Positions 34,963 to 45,327 are shown, counted from the first letter of the stretch. The stretch: 64,000 nucleotides of DNA from Agrobacterium larrymoorei (GCF_005145045.1 NZ_CP039691.1:124001-188000); one strand, 5' to 3'. Made by a program: numbers and translations. The notes: generated by a model not told the origin, from the sequence alone.

Positions 34963-36498
34963 ATGACCATCACGCTTCACCCGGGCTCCGTGCCGCTTTC
35001 CGATCTCGCAACCATCTACTGGACCAATGCCACCGCGAAACTCGATCCGTCCTTCGATGCGGGTATCGAGAAGGCGGCGAACCGGATCGCGGAAATCGCC
35101 GCTGGTAATGCACCTGTCTACGGCATCAATACCGGTTTCGGCAAACTCGCCTCGATCAAGATCGATGCCGCCGATGTCGCGACCCTCCAGCGAAATCTCA
35201 TCCTGTCGCATTGCTGCGGCGTCGGCGCTCCACTGCCGGAGAATGTAGTGCGCCTGATCATGGCGCTAAAGCTGGTTTCGCTCGGTCGCGGCGCCTCCGG
35301 CGTGCGGCTGGAACTGGTGCGGCTGATCGAAGGCATGTTGGAAAAGGGCGTCATTCCGCTCATTCCAGAAAAAGGCTCGGTCGGAGCTTCGGGCGATCTT
35401 GCGCCACTCGCGCATATGGCCGCAGTTATGATGGGCGAAGGTGAAGCGTTCTTCGAGGGGCAGCAACTTTCGGCAGCGGACTCACTGGCCAAGGCCGGGT
35501 TGACGCCGGTGGTGCTGGCCGCGAAAGAAGGCTTGGCGCTGATCAACGGCACCCAGACCTCCACCGCGCTGGCACTTGCAGGTCTGTTCCGCGCTCACCG
35601 TGCCGCACAGGCCGCACTGATTACCGGTGCGCTTTCGACCGATGCCGCAATGGGATCATCCGCACCTTTCCATCCTGATATTCACACGCTTCGCGGCCAC
35701 AAGGGCCAGATCGATGCGGGTGCTGCCCTGCGTCAGCTGCTGGAAGGCTCCGAAATCCGTGTTAGCCACATCGAAGGCGATGAGCGCGTGCAGGACCCCT
35801 ATTGCATTCGCTGCCAGCCGCAGGTGGATGGCGCGTGTCTCGATCTGCTGCGACAGGTCGCGCGGACACTGGAAATCGAAGCCAATGCGGTGACGGACAA
35901 TCCGCTGGTTCTCTCCGATAATTCCGTCGTCTCCGGCGGCAACTTCCATGCGGAACCGGTTGCCTTCGCAGCAGACCAGACGGCGCTTGCAGTCTGTGAA
36001 ATCGGGGCCATTGCCCAGCGCCGCATCGCGCTGCTGGTGGATCCGGCGCTGTCCTACGGCCTACCCGCCTTTCTTTCAAAGAAGCCGGGCCTGAATTCCG
36101 GCCTGATGATTGCCGAGGTCACGTCCGCTGCACTCATGAGTGAAAACAAGCAAATGTCACACCCGGCATCGGTGGATTCGACGCCGACCTCCGCCAATCA
36201 GGAAGACCATGTTTCCATGGCCTGCCACGGCGCACGCCGCCTGCTGCCCATGACCGAAAATCTTTTCGCGATCCTTGGTATCGAAGCGCTTTCCGCCGTT
36301 CAGGGCGTGGAGCTGCGCGGTCCGTTGAAAACCAGCCCGGAATTGCAAAAGGCAATCGGCGTCCTTCGAAATGAAATCCCAGCGCTGGAAGAGGACCGTT
36401 ACATGGCACCCGATCTGAGGACCGCGTCCGATCTCATCGCCTCTGGCGCGCTGGTTGACGCGATTTCGGGTGGAATTCTGCCGAAGCTGGAGGCTTGA
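34963..36498 (+). CDS. hutH: Histidine ammonia-lyase
   Basis: Enzyme of 511 residues that deaminates L-histidine to urocanate. The MIO prosthetic group forms from A142-S143-G144 in [15 protein letters not shown]. Other motifs are [11 protein letters not shown] near the N terminus and [12 protein letters not shown]. The start at 34963, 2 bp after hutI, gives the standard length. Confidence 0.98.
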   Translation: MTITLHPGSVPLSDLATIYWTNATAKLDPSFDAGIEKAANRIAEIAAGNAPVYGINTGFGKLASIKIDAADVATLQRNLILSHCCGVGAPLPENVVRLIMALKLVSLGRGASGVRLELVRLIEGMLEKGVIPLIPEKGSVGASGDLAPLAHMAAVMMGEGEAFFEGQQLSAADSLAKAGLTPVVLAAKEGLALINGTQTSTALALAGLFRAHRAAQAALITGALSTDAAMGSSAPFHPDIHTLRGHKGQIDAGAALRQLLEGSEIRVSHIEGDERVQDPYCIRCQPQVDGACLDLLRQVARTLEIEANAVTDNPLVLSDNSVVSGGNFHAEPVAFAADQTALAVCEIGAIAQRRIALLVDPALSYGLPAFLSKKPGLNSGLMIAEVTSAALMSENKQMSHPASVDSTPTSANQEDHVSMACHGARRLLPMTENLFAILGIEALSAVQGVELRGPLKTSPELQKAIGVLRNEIPALEEDRYMAPDLRTASDLIASGALVDAISGGILPKLEA

Positions 36499-36500
36499 GG

Positions 36501-37301
36501 ATGGCGGCTTTGGAACTTGACCAAGGTACATCACCCGTCATTCTCGGGCTGCCCCACACGGGAACCGATGTTCCTAAGGACATCTGGGAGCGGCTGAACG
36601 ATAATGGCAGGCTGCTGGCGGATACAGACTGGCATATTCATGAGCTTTATGCAGGGCTGCTTGCCGACGCCACGACGGTTCGTGCCACCTTCCATCGCTA
36701 CGTCATCGATGCCAACCGCGATCCCTCCGGCACCAGCCTTTATCCCGGTCAAAACACGACGGGTCTTATTCCAACGACGGATTTCGATGGCAATCCCATC
36801 TGGACGGAAGGTCAGGAGCCGACCGAGGCCGATATCGCCCACCGGCTTCAGCATTTCCATGCACCCTATCACGCAGCGCTTTCGGCGGAGATCGAGCGCG
36901 TCAAATCCATCCACGGCGTTGCCATACTCTATGATTGCCACTCGATCCGCTCGCACATCCCCTTTCTCTTCGAGGGCAAGCTGCCGGATTTCAACATCGG
37001 CACGGATATGGGCAAGACCTGCGATCCGGCGATTGAAAATATCGCCTTCGATGTCACGACCAAGGCCGAGGGTTACACCTCCATCCTCAATGGCCGCTTC
37101 AAAGGCGGCTGGACCACGCGCGATTATGGCCAGCCGCAAGATGGCGTCCACGCTATCCAGATGGAATTGGCGCAATCCACCCATCTCGCAACGGAAGCGC
37201 CGCCTTTTGCCTATGATGAAAATAAGGCCGAGCGGCTGCGCACACACCTCAAAACCATTCTGACGCGCCTGGAAGACATCGCGCCGAAGCTCAAGAAATA
37301 A
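36501..37301 (+). CDS. hutG: N-formylglutamate deformylase
   Basis: Enzyme of 266 residues that hydrolyses N-formyl-L-glutamate to formate and glutamate, the last step in this pathway. FGase family pattern: [55 protein letters not shown] and [16 protein letters not shown]. The start at 36501 has GGAGG in the end of hutH; an in-frame TTG two codons earlier is less likely. Confidence 0.95.
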   Translation: MAALELDQGTSPVILGLPHTGTDVPKDIWERLNDNGRLLADTDWHIHELYAGLLADATTVRATFHRYVIDANRDPSGTSLYPGQNTTGLIPTTDFDGNPIWTEGQEPTEADIAHRLQHFHAPYHAALSAEIERVKSIHGVAILYDCHSIRSHIPFLFEGKLPDFNIGTDMGKTCDPAIENIAFDVTTKAEGYTSILNGRFKGGWTTRDYGQPQDGVHAIQMELAQSTHLATEAPPFAYDENKAERLRTHLKTILTRLEDIAPKLKK

Positions 37302-37312
37302 GGGGAATGATG

Positions 37313-38998
37313 ATGACCAATCCGCGCCATAATGAACGCGAAGTCCGCAGCTTGACCGGCACCGAGCTCAACGCCAAGAGCTGGATGACCGAAGCGCCGC
37401 TGCGCATGCTGATGAACAATCTCGACCCTGACGTGGCCGAGCGCCCGCATGAGCTGGTGGTCTATGGCGGCATTGGCCGCGCCGCCCGCACATGGGAAGA
37501 TTTCGACCGCATCGTCGCGACACTGAAGGACCTAAACGAAGACGAGACCCTGATGGTGCAGTCCGGCAAGCCGGTCGGCGTTTTCCGCACCCACAAGGAT
37601 GCACCGCGCGTGCTGATCGCCAACTCCAACCTCGTTCCGCATTGGGCAACGTGGGAGCATTTCAACGAGCTGGATAAGAAGGGGCTGGCCATGTACGGCC
37701 AGATGACAGCCGGTTCGTGGATTTACATCGGCACACAGGGCATCGTGCAGGGCACCTATGAAACCTTCGTGGAAGCCGGTCGCCAGCATTATGATGGAAA
37801 CCTTACGGGCAAGTGGATTCTGACCGGTGGCCTCGGCGGCATGGGCGGTGCGCAGCCTCTGGCAGCCGTCATGGCAGGTGCCTGCTGCCTTGCTGTGGAA
37901 TGCGATGAAACCCGCGTCGATTTCCGCCTTCGCACCCGTTACCTCGATGCCAAGGCGCATACGCTGGATGAGGCGCTGGCCCTCATCGACCAATGGACCA
38001 AGGCGGGCGAAGCGAAGTCCGTCGGCCTGATCGGCAATGCCGCAGAAATCTTCCCCGAGCTCGTCAAGCGGATGAAAGCGGGTGGCGTGCGCCCCGACAT
38101 CGTCACCGACCAGACTTCGGCGCATGACCCGATCCACGGTTATCTGCCTGTTGGCTGGACCGTTGCCGAGTGGCGCGCAAAGCAGGAGAGCGACCCGAAG
38201 GCCGTTGAAGCCGCCGCCCGCGCCTCGATGAAGGTGCAGGTTCAGGCCATGGTCGATTTCTGGAATGCGGGTGTCCCGACGCTCGACTACGGCAACAATA
38301 TCCGCCAGGTTGCGAAGGAAGAGGGTTTCGAAAACGCTTTTGCATTCCCCGGCTTCGTTCCTGCCTATATCCGCCCGCTGTTTTGCCGCGGCATCGGCCC
38401 GTTCCGCTGGGCAGCACTCTCCGGCGATCCGGAGGATATCTACAAGACCGATGCCAAGGTGAAGGAACTGTTGCCCGACAACAAGCACCTGCACAACTGG
38501 CTGGATATGGCGCGCGAACGCATTGCCTTTCAGGGCCTGCCCGCCCGCATCTGCTGGGTTGGCCTTGGCGATCGTCATCGTCTTGCGCTGGCCTTCAACG
38601 AGATGGTCAAGAACGGTGAGCTGAAAGCGCCTGTCGTCATCGGTCGCGACCACCTCGATAGCGGCTCCGTCGCCTCGCCAAACCGCGAGACGGAAGCGAT
38701 GAAGGACGGTTCGGATGCCGTATCCGACTGGCCGTTGCTTAACGCGCTGCTCAATACTGCGTCGGGCGCGACATGGGTTTCGCTGCACCACGGCGGCGGT
38801 GTCGGCATGGGCTTTTCCCAGCATTCCGGTGTTGTCATCTGCGCCGATGGCACAGATGATGCTGCACGCCGTCTGGAGCGCGTGCTCTGGAACGACCCGG
38901 CAACGGGCGTTATGCGCCATGCTGATGCCGGTTACGACATCGCGCTGGATTGCGCCAAGGACAAGGGCCTGCGTCTGCCCGGCATTCTGGGCAACTGA
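37313..38998 (+). CDS. hutU: Urocanate hydratase
   Basis: NAD-dependent enzyme of about 561 residues that converts urocanate to imidazolone propionate, the second pathway step. Family motifs include [23 protein letters not shown] (NAD-binding glycines), [17 protein letters not shown] and [18 protein letters not shown]. Three ATG codons stand in a row (37307, 37310, 37313); the third has the best spacing from AGGGG. Confidence 0.97.
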   Translation: MTNPRHNEREVRSLTGTELNAKSWMTEAPLRMLMNNLDPDVAERPHELVVYGGIGRAARTWEDFDRIVATLKDLNEDETLMVQSGKPVGVFRTHKDAPRVLIANSNLVPHWATWEHFNELDKKGLAMYGQMTAGSWIYIGTQGIVQGTYETFVEAGRQHYDGNLTGKWILTGGLGGMGGAQPLAAVMAGACCLAVECDETRVDFRLRTRYLDAKAHTLDEALALIDQWTKAGEAKSVGLIGNAAEIFPELVKRMKAGGVRPDIVTDQTSAHDPIHGYLPVGWTVAEWRAKQESDPKAVEAAARASMKVQVQAMVDFWNAGVPTLDYGNNIRQVAKEEGFENAFAFPGFVPAYIRPLFCRGIGPFRWAALSGDPEDIYKTDAKVKELLPDNKHLHNWLDMARERIAFQGLPARICWVGLGDRHRLALAFNEMVKNGELKAPVVIGRDHLDSGSVASPNRETEAMKDGSDAVSDWPLLNALLNTASGATWVSLHHGGGVGMGFSQHSGVVICADGTDDAARRLERVLWNDPATGVMRHADAGYDIALDCAKDKGLRLPGILGN

Positions 38999-39001
38999 TC
39001 C

Positions 39002-39565
39002 ATGCACGTGCTACGCGCCAGCGATCACAAGCGTATGCCGTGGAAGAACGGCGGCGGGGAGACGGTGGAAATCGCCGTCTTTCCTCCCCATGCAACGGTC
39101 GATGATTTCGACTGGCGGATCAGCATGGCGACCGTTGCCAGCGACGGGCCGTTCTCGATATTTCCGCAGATAGATCGAACGCTATCGATTCTGGATGGAA
39201 AGGGCATGTCGCTTGCCATTGATGGCGCTGGCCCGGTCCTGCTGACGACGAGCAGCAAACCTCTCAGTTTCGCTGCTGATGTTCCTGTCGATGCCACCTT
39301 GGCCGATGGGACGATCATCGATCTCAATGTCATGACCCGTCGTGGCAGGTTCAGCCATCGGGTTGAGAGGATGATCGGCAGTTTTAGCATCTCGCCGCCC
39401 AAGCAGAATGAAACCGTTGTCGTCCTTACGACTGGCCCGATTTCAATTTCTTCGGAGGCGCAAAACGTTGAGCCGGAGCGTTTGGATGCGGTTTTTCTGG
39501 ATGGCCCGGCAGACGTTGAAGCCGAAAACATCGTCAGCTATGTGATTCGGCTCTACGCTGCCTGA
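39002..39565 (+). CDS. hutD: HutD family protein
   Basis: Cupin-fold protein of 187 residues of the HutD/Ves family (MPWKNGGGETVEIAVFPP, FDWRISMATVASDGPFSIFPQIDRTL). It is the last gene of the hut operon, 3 bp after hutU. Family members are proposed to bind formylglutamate and limit hut activity; no enzymatic role is established. Confidence 0.93.
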   Translation: MHVLRASDHKRMPWKNGGGETVEIAVFPPHATVDDFDWRISMATVASDGPFSIFPQIDRTLSILDGKGMSLAIDGAGPVLLTTSSKPLSFAADVPVDATLADGTIIDLNVMTRRGRFSHRVERMIGSFSISPPKQNETVVVLTTGPISISSEAQNVEPERLDAVFLDGPADVEAENIVSYVIRLYAA

Positions 39566-39572
39566 ATCCAAT

Positions 39573-40454
39573 TCAGGAGAACATCCGTCGTTCCCTTGCG
39601 ACAGTCTCTTGCAGGAACTCGACCACCGTCTTAACGCGCGCCAGTTGTCGCGCATTCTCATGAAACGCCGTCCAATAGGATCGGCGGATCGAAACCTCAG
39701 GCAGAAGCCGCACGAGATCGGCGTCGCCACGGGCGATATAATCGTGGAGAATGCCGATGCCAGCACCGGAACGCACGGCTTCGGTCTGCCCGATCGCACT
39801 GGAAATGGCGAAACTCGCATCCCAATCGCGCATCACTTCCCCCGTAAAGTTCAGGGATGGCGAGAAAATCAGGTCTTCCACATAACCGATCCGCCGATGC
39901 GTTTTCAAAGCCTCGACCGTCTCAGGCTTGCCGTGCTCCTCCACATAGCTTTTCGACGCATAGAGACCGAGGGAATAATCGGTGAGCTTGGAAAACACCA
40001 ACCGCCCCTGCTCCGGCCTTTCGATGGTGATGGCGATATCGGCCTCCCGCTGCGAAAGCGAGAAGGAGCGCGGCACCGGCACGAGCTCGATCTTCAATTC
40101 CGGGTGAAGCGCCGTCAACCTTCCGAGCCTTGGCGCAAGGAAAGAGACGCCGAAACCATCCGGCGCGCCGATCCGCACCGTGCCGCTGATAGCGGCGTCA
40201 ACACGTCCCAGACTTGCCTGAACATCCAGCATTTCGGCTTCCATGCGCTCCGCCGAGACGAGAAACCGCCCACCCTCTTCCGTCAGTTCACAACCATTTG
40301 GTCGTCGAACGAAAAGTCGCGTCTTCAGCGCCTCTTCCAAAGAGGTCAGCCGCCTGGACAGTGTGGCATGGTTCAGCCCAAGCCTTTTGGAAGCGGCAAG
40401 AATTTGCCCCGTTCGCGCGACCGCCAGAAAAATCCGTACATCGTCCCAGTTCAT
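39573..40454 (-). CDS. LysR family transcriptional regulator
   Basis: Regulator of 293 residues with an N-terminal winged helix (WDDVRIFLAVARTGQILAASKRLGLNHATLSRRLTSLEEALKTRLFVRR) and an effector domain. It resembles the CrgA/DsdC-unrelated subgroup often called LysR with RxxNAT-type helix. The ATG at 40454 overlaps the restored stop of the frameshifted monooxygenase gene upstream (TGATG), so the two were probably cotranscribed. It converges with hutD. The target is not known; mmsA downstream of the divergent promoter region is a candidate. Confidence 0.9.
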   Translation of the reverse strand: MNWDDVRIFLAVARTGQILAASKRLGLNHATLSRRLTSLEEALKTRLFVRRPNGCELTEEGGRFLVSAERMEAEMLDVQASLGRVDAAISGTVRIGAPDGFGVSFLAPRLGRLTALHPELKIELVPVPRSFSLSQREADIAITIERPEQGRLVFSKLTDYSLGLYASKSYVEEHGKPETVEALKTHRRIGYVEDLIFSPSLNFTGEVMRDWDASFAISSAIGQTEAVRSGAGIGILHDYIARGDADLVRLLPEVSIRRSYWTAFHENARQLARVKTVVEFLQETVARERRMFS

Positions 40455-40764
40455 CACTTGCTGCACATCATGATCGGGTCGACATCGAGAAGGGTGAGCG
40501 ACGTCACCATGCCTGCGGTTCCAGTCTTGTACTTCCAGAATGAGGCGTCTCTAGATGTGCCTGATAGGCCGCGACGTTTCGATAGACTTCGAGGATACGA
40601 AGCCTGTGCGGATGATCCTTCAACGCCACCGCGCTCAATGCAAGCACGCCGTCTTCCAATCTGACTGAGGCTTCGATTTCTTCCGACAGCAGGCGCCGAT
40701 AGGCATCCAGTTGATCAGGGTCGATCTCGATTTCCGCCATGCGCACGACACGCTCATCGTCCAT
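40454..40764 (-). pseudogene. ABM-family quinol monooxygenase, frameshifted
   Basis: The intact frame gives 86 residues (MDDERVVRMAEIEIDPDQLD ... YQAHLETPH then an unrelated SGSTRLEPQAW). In the +1-shifted frame the family ending continues at once as WKYKTGTAGMVTSLTLLDVD and runs to a TGA overlapping the lysR start. One missing T near 40539 (CATTC in place of CATTTC) explains it. The restored protein would be about 103 residues, the usual ABM length. It may be a true pseudogene or a sequencing error. GGAG precedes the start. Confidence 0.8.
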
Positions 40765-40918
40765 TCCACATCTCCTTCGCTCTGCGCAAAATCATCTAAG
40801 TGGATGAAGTTTGGCTTGAGGAACTTCAATATACGCACAACGGATGATTATTCGAGGTGATTGATTTGTGCAATTCAAAGGGCGAAGGTGGCACCAGCAA
40901 AAATCTCGGAGGAAACCC

Positions 40919-42415
40919 ATGAGAGAGATCGGCCATTTCATCAACGGCAAGCGCGTTGCGGGCACCAGCGGTCGCACGTCCGACGTCTTCAATCCCGCAA
41001 CGGGTGAAGTGCAGGCAAAGGTGGCACTTGCCAGCGACGCCGAAATTCTGGCCGCTGTCGAGAGCGCCAAGGCCGCCCAGCCGAAATGGGCTGCGACGAA
41101 TCCGCAGCGCCGCGCCCGCGTTTTTTTCAAGTTCGTGGAACTGCTGAACCAGAACATGGACGAGCTTGCCACCCTGCTTTCCAGCGAACATGGCAAGACG
41201 GTCGAGGATTCCAAGGGCGACGTGATCCGTGGTCTGGAAGTCTGCGAATTCGTCTGTGGCATCCCGCATCTCGCCAAGGGTGAGTTCACCGAAGGTGCCG
41301 GTCCGGCCATCGACATGTATTCCATCCGCCAGCCTGTCGGCATCGGCGCGGGTATCACGCCGTTCAACTTTCCGGCAATGATCCCGATGTGGATGTTTGC
41401 TCCGGCAATCGCCTGCGGCAACGCCTTCATTCTCAAACCTTCCGAACGCGATCCGTCCGTTCCGATCCGTCTTGCTGAACTGCTCATCGAAGCTGGTCTT
41501 CCAGCTGGCATCCTCAACGTCATCAATGGCGACAAGAGCGCGGTGGATGGCATCCTGACCAACCCGGATATCGGCGCCGTTTCCTTCGTGGGCTCGACGC
41601 CCATCGCGCGCTATGTTTATGGCACGGCAGCGATGAACGGCAAGCGCGCCCAGTGCTTCGGTGGGGCGAAAAACCACATGATTATCATGCCGGATGCCGA
41701 TCTGGACCAGGCCGTCAGCGCGCTGATGGGCGCAGGCTATGGCTCTGCCGGTGAGCGCTGCATGGCCGTTTCCGTCGCCGTTCCCGTCGGTGAAGAAACG
41801 GCCAACCGTCTGGTAGAAAAGCTGATCCCGCAGATCGAGGCTCTCAAGATCGGTCCCTACACCGATGACAAGGCCGATATGGGCCCGCTGGTGACCAAGG
41901 AAGCACAGACGCGCGTGAAAGGCTTGATCGATAGCGGCGTGGAACAGGGTGCGAAGCTTCTGGTCGACGGTCGCGATTTCAAGCTTCAGGGCTATGAAGA
42001 CGGCTATTTCGTCGGCGGCTGCCTGTTCGACCACGTCACGCCGGATATGGATATCTATAAGCAGGAAATCTTCGGGCCGGTTCTCTCCGTCGTTCGCGCC
42101 AAGAATTACGAGGATGCACTCGATCTGCCGATGAAGCATGAATACGGCAACGGCGTCGCCATCTTCACCCGCGACGGCGATGCAGCCCGCGATTTCGCAA
42201 GCCGCATCAACATCGGCATGATCGGTGTCAACGTGCCAATCCCTGTTCCGCTCGCCTACCACTCCTTCGGCGGCTGGAAGGCATCGAGCTTCGGCGACCT
42301 CAACCAGCATGGCACGGATTCGATAAAGTTCTGGACGAAGACCAAGACGATTACGGCACGCTGGCCATCCGGCATCAAATCAGGCGCTGAATTCGTCATG
42401 CCGACGATGAAGTAA
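40919..42415 (+). CDS. mmsA: Methylmalonate-semialdehyde dehydrogenase (CoA-acylating)
   Basis: Aldehyde dehydrogenase of 498 residues. Catalytic Cys281 is in GSAGERCMAVSVAVP, and the CoA-dependent MMSDH subgroup is indicated by ITPFNFPAMIPMWMFAPAIACGNAFILKPSE and YKQEIFGPVLSVVRAKNYEDAL. It converts methylmalonate or malonate semialdehyde to propionyl- or acetyl-CoA in valine, myo-inositol or beta-alanine breakdown. GGAGG lies just before the start; the frame opens 17 codons earlier. A terminator follows. Confidence 0.96.
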   Translation: MREIGHFINGKRVAGTSGRTSDVFNPATGEVQAKVALASDAEILAAVESAKAAQPKWAATNPQRRARVFFKFVELLNQNMDELATLLSSEHGKTVEDSKGDVIRGLEVCEFVCGIPHLAKGEFTEGAGPAIDMYSIRQPVGIGAGITPFNFPAMIPMWMFAPAIACGNAFILKPSERDPSVPIRLAELLIEAGLPAGILNVINGDKSAVDGILTNPDIGAVSFVGSTPIARYVYGTAAMNGKRAQCFGGAKNHMIIMPDADLDQAVSALMGAGYGSAGERCMAVSVAVPVGEETANRLVEKLIPQIEALKIGPYTDDKADMGPLVTKEAQTRVKGLIDSGVEQGAKLLVDGRDFKLQGYEDGYFVGGCLFDHVTPDMDIYKQEIFGPVLSVVRAKNYEDALDLPMKHEYGNGVAIFTRDGDAARDFASRINIGMIGVNVPIPVPLAYHSFGGWKASSFGDLNQHGTDSIKFWTKTKTITARWPSGIKSGAEFVMPTMK

Positions 42416-42423
42416 TAAAAGAG

Positions 42424-42450
42424 GGGCGGCTCGGTGCCGCCCTTTTTATT
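42424..42450 (+). terminator. Intrinsic terminator of mmsA
   Basis: GGGCGGC at 42424-42430 pairs with GCCGCCC at 42436-42442 around TCGGT, followed by TTTTTATT. Confidence 0.92.
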
Positions 42451-42454
42451 GGCC

Positions 42455-43504
42455 TCAGTTCGACGGCCCATCGTTAAAGCCGACCTCGTCCACCAGTTCG
42501 GAGGCTTCCTTTCGGTGGGCGGCGATTTCTGTCAGGGAAAGTGTGTCGGGTTTGATAGGGCCGAAGCCTTTGACGACATCCGAGGGTTGGGCGCCGGGCA
42601 GGACGGGGTATTCGAAGACCTGCTTGGCGTAGATTTCCTGCGCTTCACCGGAAGCGAGGAATTCCATGAGCTTCAGGGCGTTTTCCTTGTTCGGCGCATA
42701 TTTGGTCAGGGCAACGCCGGATATGTTGACATGGGTGCCGCGGTCTTGCGCATTCGGGAAAATGACCTTTACCGAATTGGCCCAGACCTTCTCCTCCGGC
42801 TCCTGCTCATTGGTCAGCATCAGGCCGACATAATAGGTGTTGCCGAGCGCGATGTCGCATTCGCCGGAATAGATGGACTTTGCCTGGCTCCGGTCGGTGC
42901 CATCCGGTTTGCGCGCGAGGTTGTTCTTCAGGCCAGTGAGCCATGTTCTCGTATAATCGAGCCCGTGATGGGCAATCATCGAAGCGAAGAGAGCGATGTT
43001 GTAGGAGTGTTGGCCATCGCGAATGCAGATCTTGCCCTTCCATTTGGGATCGGCCAGTTCTTCATAGGTAATATTCTGCTGCGGCACGCGCTCCTTGGAA
43101 GCATAGACCACACGTCCGCGCGTCGTCAGTCCGAACCACTCGCCTTCGGGATCACGCAGATTGGCGGGAATGTCCTTCTCGATCACCGGATCGCCGAGAA
43201 CCCGCTGCGTGACCTTGCCTTCCTTGGCTTCCACCAGTCGCGCAATATCGACGGTCAGCAGAATGTCGGCGGGTGAATTGACGCCTTCGGCTTGAATACG
43301 CTCGACAAGACCCTTGTCGAGGAAAAGCACATTTGTCTCGATGCCGGTTTCCTTGGTGAAGGCGTCGAGCAGCGGCTGGATGAGTTCGGGCTGGCGGTAG
43401 GAGTAGACGTTGACCTCGCCACCCGCAAAAGCTGTGGACATTCCGCCACAGACAACCCCTATCCCCGTCCCGAACATGAGAAACGCAGTTTTCAAGCTTG
43501 CCAT
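42455..43504 (-). CDS. Iron(III) ABC transporter substrate-binding protein (FbpA/AfuA type)
   Basis: Periplasmic binding protein of 349 residues with a signal peptide (SLKTAFLMFGTGIGVVCGGMSTAFA). FbpA-type sequence follows: VNVYSYRQPELIQPLLDAFTKETGIETNVLF, ADILLTVDIARLVEA, and the Tyr-rich ligand region ALGNTYYVGLML. It binds ferric iron for uptake. No permease or ATPase gene is adjacent. A TGA-N9-TCA site 29 bp before the start, and divergent rirA, point to iron-dependent repression. The start at 43504 follows GGAGG; the frame opens 21 codons earlier. Confidence 0.92.
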   Translation of the reverse strand: MASLKTAFLMFGTGIGVVCGGMSTAFAGGEVNVYSYRQPELIQPLLDAFTKETGIETNVLFLDKGLVERIQAEGVNSPADILLTVDIARLVEAKEGKVTQRVLGDPVIEKDIPANLRDPEGEWFGLTTRGRVVYASKERVPQQNITYEELADPKWKGKICIRDGQHSYNIALFASMIAHHGLDYTRTWLTGLKNNLARKPDGTDRSQAKSIYSGECDIALGNTYYVGLMLTNEQEPEEKVWANSVKVIFPNAQDRGTHVNISGVALTKYAPNKENALKLMEFLASGEAQEIYAKQVFEYPVLPGAQPSDVVKGFGPIKPDTLSLTEIAAHRKEASELVDEVGFNDGPSN

Positions 43505-43532
43505 GGCCAAGGCCTCCGATAGATTGGATAGT

Positions 43533-43547
43533 TGAGTTGTTTGTTCA
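43533..43547. promoter_or_regulatory. Candidate RirA IRO box
   Basis: TGAGTTGTTTGTTCA fits TGA-N9-TCA, the IRO-box pattern recognised by RirA. It lies 29 bp upstream of the iron-binding-protein start. The pattern has low information content, so the call rests mainly on context. Confidence 0.5.
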
Positions 43548-43612
43548 TGAATCGCTTGAGCGGTCAACGGGGCAATTCCATGATGATGGACCCGGTTAAA
43601 GATTTTTTCATT

Positions 43613-43629
43613 TCTGGAATTGTTCTAAA
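43613..43629. promoter_or_regulatory. Candidate Irr ICE box upstream of rirA
   Basis: TCTGGAATTGTTCTAAA resembles the iron control element TTTAGAA-N3-TTCTAAA: the TTCTAAA arm is perfect, and the other matches 5 of 7. It is 48 bp before rirA. Irr is known to repress rirA in Agrobacterium; the site here is inference. Confidence 0.55.
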
Positions 43630-43676
43630 CTGAAAAACCGACTATATAACTCCACATTAGATGTCAGGAGATCAGC

Positions 43677-44147
43677 ATGCGTTTGACCAAACAGACCAAT
43701 TATGCCGTTCGCATGTTGATGTATTGCGCCGCAAATCACGGCAAGCTCAGCCGCATTCCGGAAATTGCCAAGGCTTATGGCGTTTCCGAGCTTTTCCTTT
43801 TCAAGATCCTGCAGCCATTGACGAAGGCCGGTCTGGTCGAGACCGTTCGCGGTCGTAACGGCGGTGTGAAGCTTGGCAAGCCTGCTGAAAAAATCAGCCT
43901 GTTCGATGTGGTGAAGGTGACCGAAGACAGCTTTGCCATGGCGGAGTGCTTCGAAGACGGCGCCGTCGAATGCCCTCTGGTCGATAGCTGTGGCCTCAAC
44001 TCGGCACTTCGCAAGGCGCTTAACGCGTTCTTCGATGTGCTGACGGAATATTCCATTGACGATCTGGTCAAGGCGCGTCCGCAGATCAACTTCCTGCTTG
44101 GTCTGGATGAGGTCGCTCCGAGAGCTCAGCCGGTCGCCGCGGCCTGA
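43677..44147 (+). CDS. rirA: Iron-responsive regulator RirA (Rrf2 family)
   Basis: Fe-S-cluster transcriptional repressor of iron-uptake genes, 156 residues. The winged helix is MRLTKQTNYAVRMLMYC ... EIAKAYGVSELFLFKILQPLTKAGLVETVRGRNGG. The three cluster ligands C91, C99 and C105 sit in AECFEDGAVECPLVDSCGL as in rhizobial RirA. It is divergent from an iron-binding-protein gene, and the shared upstream region contains ICE- and IRO-like sites. AGGAG precedes the start. Confidence 0.97.
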   Translation: MRLTKQTNYAVRMLMYCAANHGKLSRIPEIAKAYGVSELFLFKILQPLTKAGLVETVRGRNGGVKLGKPAEKISLFDVVKVTEDSFAMAECFEDGAVECPLVDSCGLNSALRKALNAFFDVLTEYSIDDLVKARPQINFLLGLDEVAPRAQPVAAA

Positions 44148-44175
44148 ACCTTATCGTTAAAGCTGTGAATGCAAG

Positions 44176-44206
44176 CCCGCGCGCTCCCCGCCCGCGGGTT
44201 TTCTTT
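44176..44206 (+). terminator. Terminator after rirA
   Basis: CCCGCG at 44176-44181 pairs with CGCGGG at 44193-44198, followed by TTTTCTTTTATT. Confidence 0.8.
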
Positions 44207-44286
44207 TATTCGCCAAGGTTGCTTTTGGCGGCGGAACAGGCGCAAATGCCGTCTCGCCTGCCTTTTCATGATTCTTTTGTAACGCA

Positions 44287-45327
44287 ATGATCATCAAGCC
44301 GGAATTTCATAGCTTCGTCCTGACCGCAATCATCGGCAGTCTTGGCGCCCTCATTGCGACGATCATTGGCCTTCCCGCTCCATTCCTCTGCGGTCCGGCC
44401 CTTGCGGTAACCATGGCCGGTTTTCTGGGCCTCAAGCTCTCCGTACCCACCATCCTGCGAAACGCCAGTTTCGTGGTCGTCGGTATTTCGATGGGCACGA
44501 ACATCACGCCGGAAGTATTCGATGCCGCCAGAGCCTGGCCACTGAGCTTCGTGGCGGTGCTGCTGACGGTCGTCATATTGCTCTATGTCGCCTACTGGAT
44601 TCTCCGCTTCGGCTTCGGTTACGACCACACCACTGCCATGCTCAGCGCTTCGCCAGGTCATCTCAGCTACATTATCAGTTTGACGGCGGAGACCAAGAGC
44701 GATCTTGCGACGGTCAGCGTCATCCAGAGCGTGCGCGTACTGGCATTGACACTCGCCGTCCCCTTAATCGTGGAATATCTGGAACTGATCAGCACCGAGC
44801 CTTCCGCTCTTGCGCCGCCGATGCACCCCTTTGTTCTAGGCTTCACCATTGTCGCATCGCTGGGGCTGGGCTGGCTTTTTCTGCGCCTCCGGTTCCCTGC
44901 GGCGCTCCTTCTCGGTGGCGTTGCCATCTCCATTGGAACGCATGTTACTGGAATGACCACCGGCGGCGTTCCCGGCTGGATGAGCATTCCGACCTATGTG
45001 GTATTGGGCAGCCTTATCGGCACTCGTTTTTCCCGCGCTTCCCTGCGGGATATGCGAAAAGCTTTTCTGGCAGGCGGCGTCGTCACTTTGGCCGTCATGC
45101 TGCTCGCTTCCATCGTTGCCCTCTTGGTCTCAAACCTCACCGGCGTACCGCTGAACGCGGTCATGATCGCGTTTTCTCCGGGAGGGCTGGAAACGATGGC
45201 AGCCATGGCCGTCATGATGCATGCCGATTCTGCCTATGTCGGGTCGCACCACGTCCTGCGCATGCTGTTCCTTTCCGTTCTGATGCCCTTCGTTCTTGGA
45301 AAGGACGCCCGACAGCGGTCGGATTAA
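44287..45327 (+). CDS. AbrB family membrane protein
   Basis: Integral membrane protein of 346 residues with about ten helices in a duplicated AbrB-type fold (IGLPAPFLCGPALAVTMAGFLGL in the first half, FPAALLLGGVAISIGTHVTGM in the second; GGLETMAAMAVMMHADSAYVGSHHVLRMLF near the end). The family includes the putative ammonia monooxygenase/AimA-type proteins, without a firmly known substrate. It converges with the oxidoreductase gene, with a 4-bp overlap of the two coding ends. Confidence 0.9.
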   Translation: MIIKPEFHSFVLTAIIGSLGALIATIIGLPAPFLCGPALAVTMAGFLGLKLSVPTILRNASFVVVGISMGTNITPEVFDAARAWPLSFVAVLLTVVILLYVAYWILRFGFGYDHTTAMLSASPGHLSYIISLTAETKSDLATVSVIQSVRVLALTLAVPLIVEYLELISTEPSALAPPMHPFVLGFTIVASLGLGWLFLRLRFPAALLLGGVAISIGTHVTGMTTGGVPGWMSIPTYVVLGSLIGTRFSRASLRDMRKAFLAGGVVTLAVMLLASIVALLVSNLTGVPLNAVMIAFSPGGLETMAAMAVMMHADSAYVGSHHVLRMLFLSVLMPFVLGKDARQRSD

